Part shown: positions 6,504 to 9,009 of the stretch, piece by piece
Layout of the letters: every line of letters starts with the position of its first letter
Position numbering within the stretch: the first letter of the stretch is position 1
NCBI GenBank assembly: GCA_947627805.1
Contig: CANQXB010000033.1
Span: 1 to 9,009 of the forward strand
Length of the DNA: 9,009 bases
Reading direction: 5' to 3'
From: an uncultured Bacilli bacterium
Lineage (GTDB): Bacteria > Bacillota_I > Bacilli_A > RF39 > UBA660
Notes under the pieces: generated by a model
Seen by the model: only the letters and a program-made list of their open reading frames with translations
Database searches by the model: none
What the model was told of the DNA's origin: nothing
Position numbers and translations under genes: made by a program

Positions 6504-6937
6504 TATCTTCCTTTACTTTTAGAATTAGCATATGCTTCTAGAAATTGTTTTCTTAATTCTAATTCAATACGATATAATTCATTAAATGCTTCAGAATGTT
6601 CATTTTCTTTTTTACTTTGAACAAAACCATTTTGCATAACTTGTTCAATTTTTAGAAAAATATTATATCTTAGTTTAATTATTTCATCGTTACTTACATG
6701 AAGAATTTTAGCAATTTCATCATAATTTTTAATTTCATTAGAAATAATTCCGGTTCTATATCTTAATAATGTTAATTCATTTTTATTAAATTCACCAAAT
6801 GATGTAATATCAAGATTTTTAACAATTTCCATAAATCTCCAGAAATTATTATAATATGTTCCTTCTTTAGCATATTCTTCTTGTAAATGTGGCATACAAT
6901 TTAATAATTCATTTTTAATAATTCCAATATATTCCAT
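6503..6937 (-). CDS. Sigma-70 region 4-like helix-turn-helix protein
   Basis: The 144-residue protein has a central segment (about 53-101) that reads like sigma region 4.2. NELTLLRYRTGI corresponds to the xxVLRLRxGL helix of sigma factors, followed by YDEIAKILHVSNDEIIKLR as the helix-turn-helix and a trailing helix IFLKIEQVM. There is no region 2, so it is not a complete sigma factor. Small sigma-region-4-like proteins of this kind occur in phages and mobile elements as transcription regulators. The flanks are helical and charged, the N-terminus is MEYIGIIKNELLNC, and the C-terminus is SKSKGR. The ATG at 6937 has a strong AGGGGGAT Shine-Dalgarno site that forms part of a GC hairpin. It is the first gene of a two-gene unit with its own promoter. 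The target is unknown. Confidence 0.6.
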   Translation of the reverse strand: MEYIGIIKNELLNCMPHLQEEYAKEGTYYNNFWRFMEIVKNLDITSFGEFNKNELTLLRYRTGIISNEIKNYDEIAKILHVSNDEIIKLRYNIFLKIEQVMQNGFVQSKKENEHSEAFNELYRIELELRKQFLEAYANSKSKGR

Positions 6938-6945
6938 TTTCTATC

Positions 6946-6957
6946 CCCCTAACGGGG
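6946..6957 (-). promoter_or_regulatory. GC hairpin sequestering the Shine-Dalgarno site of the sigma-like gene
   Basis: On the minus strand CCCC-GTTA-GGGG (6957-6946) is a perfect inverted repeat whose 3' arm is the Shine-Dalgarno core of the gene starting at 6937. The predicted transcription start is near 6955, so this would be the extreme 5' end of the message. Four consecutive G:C pairs stand out in such AT-rich DNA and could limit ribosome access. If transcription starts inside the C run, the stem would be shortened. Confidence 0.45.
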
Positions 6958-6961
6958 TAAT

Positions 6962-6990
6962 ATAATATCACTAAATAACATTTTTGTAAA
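6962..6990 (-). promoter_or_regulatory. Promoter of the sigma-region-4-like operon
   Basis: The minus strand has TTTACA (6990-6985), a 17-base spacer ending in TGA, and TATTAT (6967-6962), which gives a -35, an extended TG motif and a -10 matching consensus at most positions. It sits between the surface-protein stop (7002) and the sigma-like gene (6937), so the two-gene unit can be transcribed on its own. No terminator is visible between the surface gene and this promoter, so read-through is also possible. Confidence 0.75.
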
Positions 6991-7001
6991 GAAATAATTT
7001 A

Positions 7002-8495
7002 TCAACGATTAATTATAAATGGACTATCTTTAGTTCCTTCACCTGTTAAAGTAATATTAGGTATTAGATAAAAGACTGGACGGACAGCTTCCTGCAAATA
7101 CAGAAGGCCAGGAGCTAAAGGTCCGTTCGGAAAGTATGACCATGCTTGAGTACCATAATCGACATTGGGACCATATCTAGTCATTGTCCATTCCATATTG
7201 TATCTACCATTTGTTGTCCACCCATTGGCAATAAATAACCAATTACTAGTATCTGTTGCTCCAGCATTTGCATAATCTGTGGCATACATTAAACCTATTT
7301 GACTAACTGCAGTCGTTGAATTTGTTGGCTCTGCCGTTGCTCCTGGTGTATTATTTTGATCAGCATTATACCACCTTTGGCTTGCTATAAGTCCTTTCCA
7401 TATTTCTCCATTGTCCCATTTACTTATGGCATCATTTAAGAATGTTGTATTTAAGTATGTTTTCATATCGGATACATCCCATTTGGTATCACCATTATTA
7501 TTATGCCATACTTGACTTGTACTTGATGGGGTGGCTTTAATTATCTTTAATTGATTGGCTTTTAACCCTATGATATTATCATCTTCACTAGTTATTCCAA
7601 TTATTCGGTATATATATGTTTCGGGGGTATTTTTACATGTAGTTGAATCAGTTGTTCCAAAACAAATATAATTATTGGTTACTTGAGAAGAAGTCCCTAC
7701 AAATCGGTACATACCATTTTTTAATATAAACGTATCTTCGTTTTTTTCCTCTAAATAATCTTTAGCCGGTTTTCCTGCTGTTTTAAATTTATATTGAGTA
7801 GCATTATTTTGAACTCCATTCCCTGCTTTGTCTTTTAAGTAAATCCAGAATGTGTATTCTTTTCCACCTTCTAAGCCAGTATATTGGTTTGTATTTTCAC
7901 TTTTACAGGTGTATGGGCCTGTTTGAGAAGTGGCATAACAATATTTATCTATTCCACTTGTATCTTGATTGGCTGTTACACTTATGGTGATAGAATTTTC
8001 TGTGGTGGTAGTGGCCTCTACTTTGTTTATCGTTGGAGCTGTCTTATCATAGATGATTGTGTCACTTTTCTCTAGTGATTTATTTCCAGCTTTATCTTTT
8101 ATATAACCTTTTACTATTTTGGTTCCTTCATCATTATTTGCAAATGTATATTGTGTACTTGTATTTATTGTTTCCCATCTGCAGCTATTTACATCTCCTT
8201 CAGTTATACACATCTCATTTATATTTTTATTATTATTTCCCCAACTTAAATATACTGTATTGATATTTTGATTGGTATATTTTGGTTGGATATTATTTTC
8301 TTTTATGTAAAAACTATTTAAAACAGGTTTAAAGTTTCCTACTTTAGCATTAAACAATGATATTTCTGTTTTATCACTATAATAAGCATGAGTATCTTTT
8401 AATGTACCACTTACAAATGCTATTACCAACACTCCTAAAGTTAGTCCAATTAAAGTAATTTCTTTTTTACTAATTATTCTTATTTTACTTTTCAT
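7002..8495 (-). CDS. Surface or secreted protein with Ig/FN3-like modules and a C-terminal extracellular domain
   Basis: The 497-residue protein starts with a basic segment and a hydrophobic stretch (about 13-30). It continues with THAYYSDKTEISLFNAKVGNF (35-55), which resembles the SipW-processed TasA/camelysin leader (AYFSD then NxFxxG). Two beta-sandwich modules follow, each carrying KDKAGN (133-138, 221-226); the second (about 152-240) looks like fibronectin type III. The C-terminal part (about 255-497) has YRFVGTSS, a YICFG strand, YRIIGI and an ending RPVFYLIPNITLTGEGTKDSPFII, like DUF6273-type extracellular domains of gut Bacillota. Cysteine pairs C96/C105, C186/C197 and C278/C287 suggest three disulfide-stapled hairpins. 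No LPXTG anchor is present. The ATG at 8495 follows an AGGGAAG site, and the gene ends in tandem stops TGA TAA. The ligand is unknown. Confidence 0.75.
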   Translation of the reverse strand: MKSKIRIISKKEITLIGLTLGVLVIAFVSGTLKDTHAYYSDKTEISLFNAKVGNFKPVLNSFYIKENNIQPKYTNQNINTVYLSWGNNNKNINEMCITEGDVNSCRWETINTSTQYTFANNDEGTKIVKGYIKDKAGNKSLEKSDTIIYDKTAPTINKVEATTTTENSITISVTANQDTSGIDKYCYATSQTGPYTCKSENTNQYTGLEGGKEYTFWIYLKDKAGNGVQNNATQYKFKTAGKPAKDYLEEKNEDTFILKNGMYRFVGTSSQVTNNYICFGTTDSTTCKNTPETYIYRIIGITSEDDNIIGLKANQLKIIKATPSSTSQVWHNNNGDTKWDVSDMKTYLNTTFLNDAISKWDNGEIWKGLIASQRWYNADQNNTPGATAEPTNSTTAVSQIGLMYATDYANAGATDTSNWLFIANGWTTNGRYNMEWTMTRYGPNVDYGTQAWSYFPNGPLAPGLLYLQEAVRPVFYLIPNITLTGEGTKDSPFIINR

Positions 8496-8524
8496 TTAAG
8501 CACTTCCCTAGTTATTATAATAAA

Positions 8525-8553
8525 ATTATAACATTTTATGGACTCTGTGTCCA
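8525..8553 (-). promoter_or_regulatory. Strong promoter of the surface-protein gene
   Basis: The minus strand carries TGGACA (8553-8548), a 17-base spacer ending in TGT, and a perfect TATAAT (8530-8525), so both the extended -10 and the core hexamers are good. A second TATAAT lies at 8519-8514 without a matching -35. The -35 box and most of the spacer are covered by the inverted repeat at 8537-8555, so a bound regulator would be expected to block RNA polymerase. Confidence 0.8.
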
Positions 8554-8555
8554 TA
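8537..8555. promoter_or_regulatory. Candidate XRE operator: perfect 7-bp inverted repeat
   Basis: TATGGAC-N5-GTCCATA is a perfect palindrome with 7-base arms, lying between the divergent surface gene and the XRE regulator. A dyad this size suits a dimeric Cro/CI-type helix-turn-helix protein. It covers the surface gene's -35 element. A third copy of the half-site, TATGGAC, lies at 8582-8588. Binding by the adjacent regulator is an inference from position and symmetry. Confidence 0.65.
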
Positions 8556-8581
8556 TATTAAAAAATAACTTTTTTAGATAA

Positions 8582-8588
8582 TATGGAC
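8582..8588 (+). promoter_or_regulatory. Third TATGGAC half-site next to the XRE ribosome binding site
   Basis: An exact copy of the operator half-site lies 45 bases downstream of the first arm and directly abuts the AGGTGG Shine-Dalgarno site (8589-8594) of the regulator gene. The position would allow autoregulation of the regulator. A single 7-base match in AT-rich DNA could still be chance, although its G/C-containing core makes this less likely. Confidence 0.4.
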
Positions 8589-8601
8589 AGGTGGTGCTAC
8601 T

Positions 8602-8841
8602 ATGAAACATAATGATAATTATTATTTTGATATTATTAGACATAACATAAAAAAATATCGTAAATTAAAAAAATTAACGCAACAACAACTGGCCGATAAA
8701 GCTGATTTAACAATGAATTATATAGCTAAAATAGAAAGCAAAAAAATGCAAAGAGGTTTTACAATTGTCTCTTTAACAAGAATTGCTGATGCTTTAGAAA
8801 TAGATATTAAAAAACTATTCGATACTAATGAAGAAAAATAA
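8602..8841 (+). CDS. XRE-family (Cro/CI-type) transcriptional regulator
   Basis: The 79-residue single-domain protein has a complete XRE helix-turn-helix: IIRHNIKKYRKLKKLTQQQLADKADLTMNYIAKIESKK (11-48), then a scaffold helix IVSLTRIADALEIDIKKLF (55-73). The recognition helix is TMNYIAKIE. There is no extra sensor or peptidase domain, so it is a plain DNA-binding dimer like many phage and surface-gene repressors. The ATG at 8602 has an AGGTGG site (8589-8594) with a suitable spacer. It is the only plus-strand gene in the window, divergent from the surface-protein gene, and shares with it a promoter region containing a palindrome, so it most likely controls that gene and itself. A strong terminator follows. 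Confidence 0.9.
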   Translation: MKHNDNYYFDIIRHNIKKYRKLKKLTQQQLADKADLTMNYIAKIESKKMQRGFTIVSLTRIADALEIDIKKLFDTNEEK

Positions 8842-8846
8842 ACATT

Positions 8847-8875
8847 AAAAAAATGAGATTTCTCTCACTTTTTTT
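8847..8875 (+). terminator. Intrinsic terminator after the XRE gene
   Basis: TGAGA and TCTCA (8854-8858 with 8863-8867) form a stem with loop TTTC. After one A/C mismatch it is extended by six A (8847-8852) pairing with the T run at 8869-8875. It begins 5 bases after the regulator stop. The flanking A and T tracts make it usable in both directions, so it may also insulate the unit from whatever lies to the right. Confidence 0.85.
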
Positions 8876-9009
8876 ATGAATAGATTACTTAGCTCCGGAC
8901 AGTTTTGAATAAGATAAGGAAAAAAGCAAAAAAGTGCGACCAAAGAAGCATGATTTTGTTTTTTTTAAGTAAAATTCAGTAAATTAAAACATGCAAAAAA
9001 GGAATAAAA

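Noticed and set aside
7002..7004. TGA stop considered as a tryptophan codon (Mycoplasma-type code)
   Set aside because: It is followed at once by TAA, tryptophans in all genes here are TGG, and no gene is interrupted by in-frame TGA.
7884..8263. Two overlapping plus-strand open frames inside the surface gene
   Set aside because: They are antisense shadows of the surface-protein coding sequence, with no start signals and low-complexity Leu/Tyr/Ile-rich products.
8889..8951. Minus-strand 20-codon hydrophobic peptide (MLLWSHFFAFF, ending KTVRS), considered as a type I toxin-like peptide
   Set aside because: No Shine-Dalgarno site precedes the ATG, no convincing promoter or antisense RNA signal was seen, and so short a frame is expected by chance.
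8948..8994. Imperfect inverted repeat GCATG/CATGC with adjoining T4 and A4, considered as an attachment site or transposon end
   Set aside because: It needs a one-base bulge, is AT-rich, and no integrase, transposase or target duplication is present nearby.

Overview
The window is a piece of an AT-rich Gram-positive (Bacillota) chromosome, and one end of it is recognisably the origin-proximal housekeeping region. Reading the minus strand from position 5099 down to 1, the order is parA, parB, a DUF951 protein, an AbgT-family transporter, ychF, rpsF and ssb. Apart from the transporter, this matches the gene order near oriC in Bacillus-type genomes (soj/spo0J, then yyzM, ychF, rpsF, ssb, rpsR). 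Purine-rich Shine-Dalgarno sites precede most genes, tryptophan is encoded by TGG, and TGA serves as a stop, so the standard bacterial code applies rather than the Mycoplasma code. An uncultured gut Bacilli/Mollicutes-related lineage is my best guess, but the window alone cannot prove it.

Region 1 (1-5143, all minus strand) is one tightly packed transcription unit running parA-parB-DUF951-AbgT-ychF, with overlaps of 20, 1 and 26 bases and then a 12-base gap. It is followed by a separate rpsF-ssb unit with its own near-consensus promoter and a hairpin-containing leader. parB and the transporter both use TTG starts. ParA and ParB act in chromosome segregation, YchF is a translation-associated ATPase, and S6 and SSB belong to the ribosome and to replication.

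Region 2 (5144-5567) has no intact gene. It holds a short decayed open stretch and a bidirectional terminator.

Region 3 (5568-8875) is accessory DNA made of three small units. The first is a YafQ/DinJ-type toxin-antitoxin pair (minus) with a consensus promoter overlapped by an array of four operator half-sites. The second is a two-gene unit (minus) encoding a sigma-70-region-4-like helix-turn-helix protein and an unrecognised 69-residue partner, with a GC hairpin covering the Shine-Dalgarno site. The third is a large secreted or membrane-anchored surface protein (minus) with three cysteine-paired beta-hairpin segments, facing a divergent XRE-family regulator (plus). The shared intergenic space carries a perfect TATGGAC inverted repeat lying on the surface gene's -35 box, with a third half-site next to the regulator's own ribosome binding site. 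This looks like a compact, self-contained switch controlling a surface protein.

I did not find a clearly new multi-gene system. The most original candidates are the XRE/surface-protein switch and the sigma-region-4-like/partner pair.
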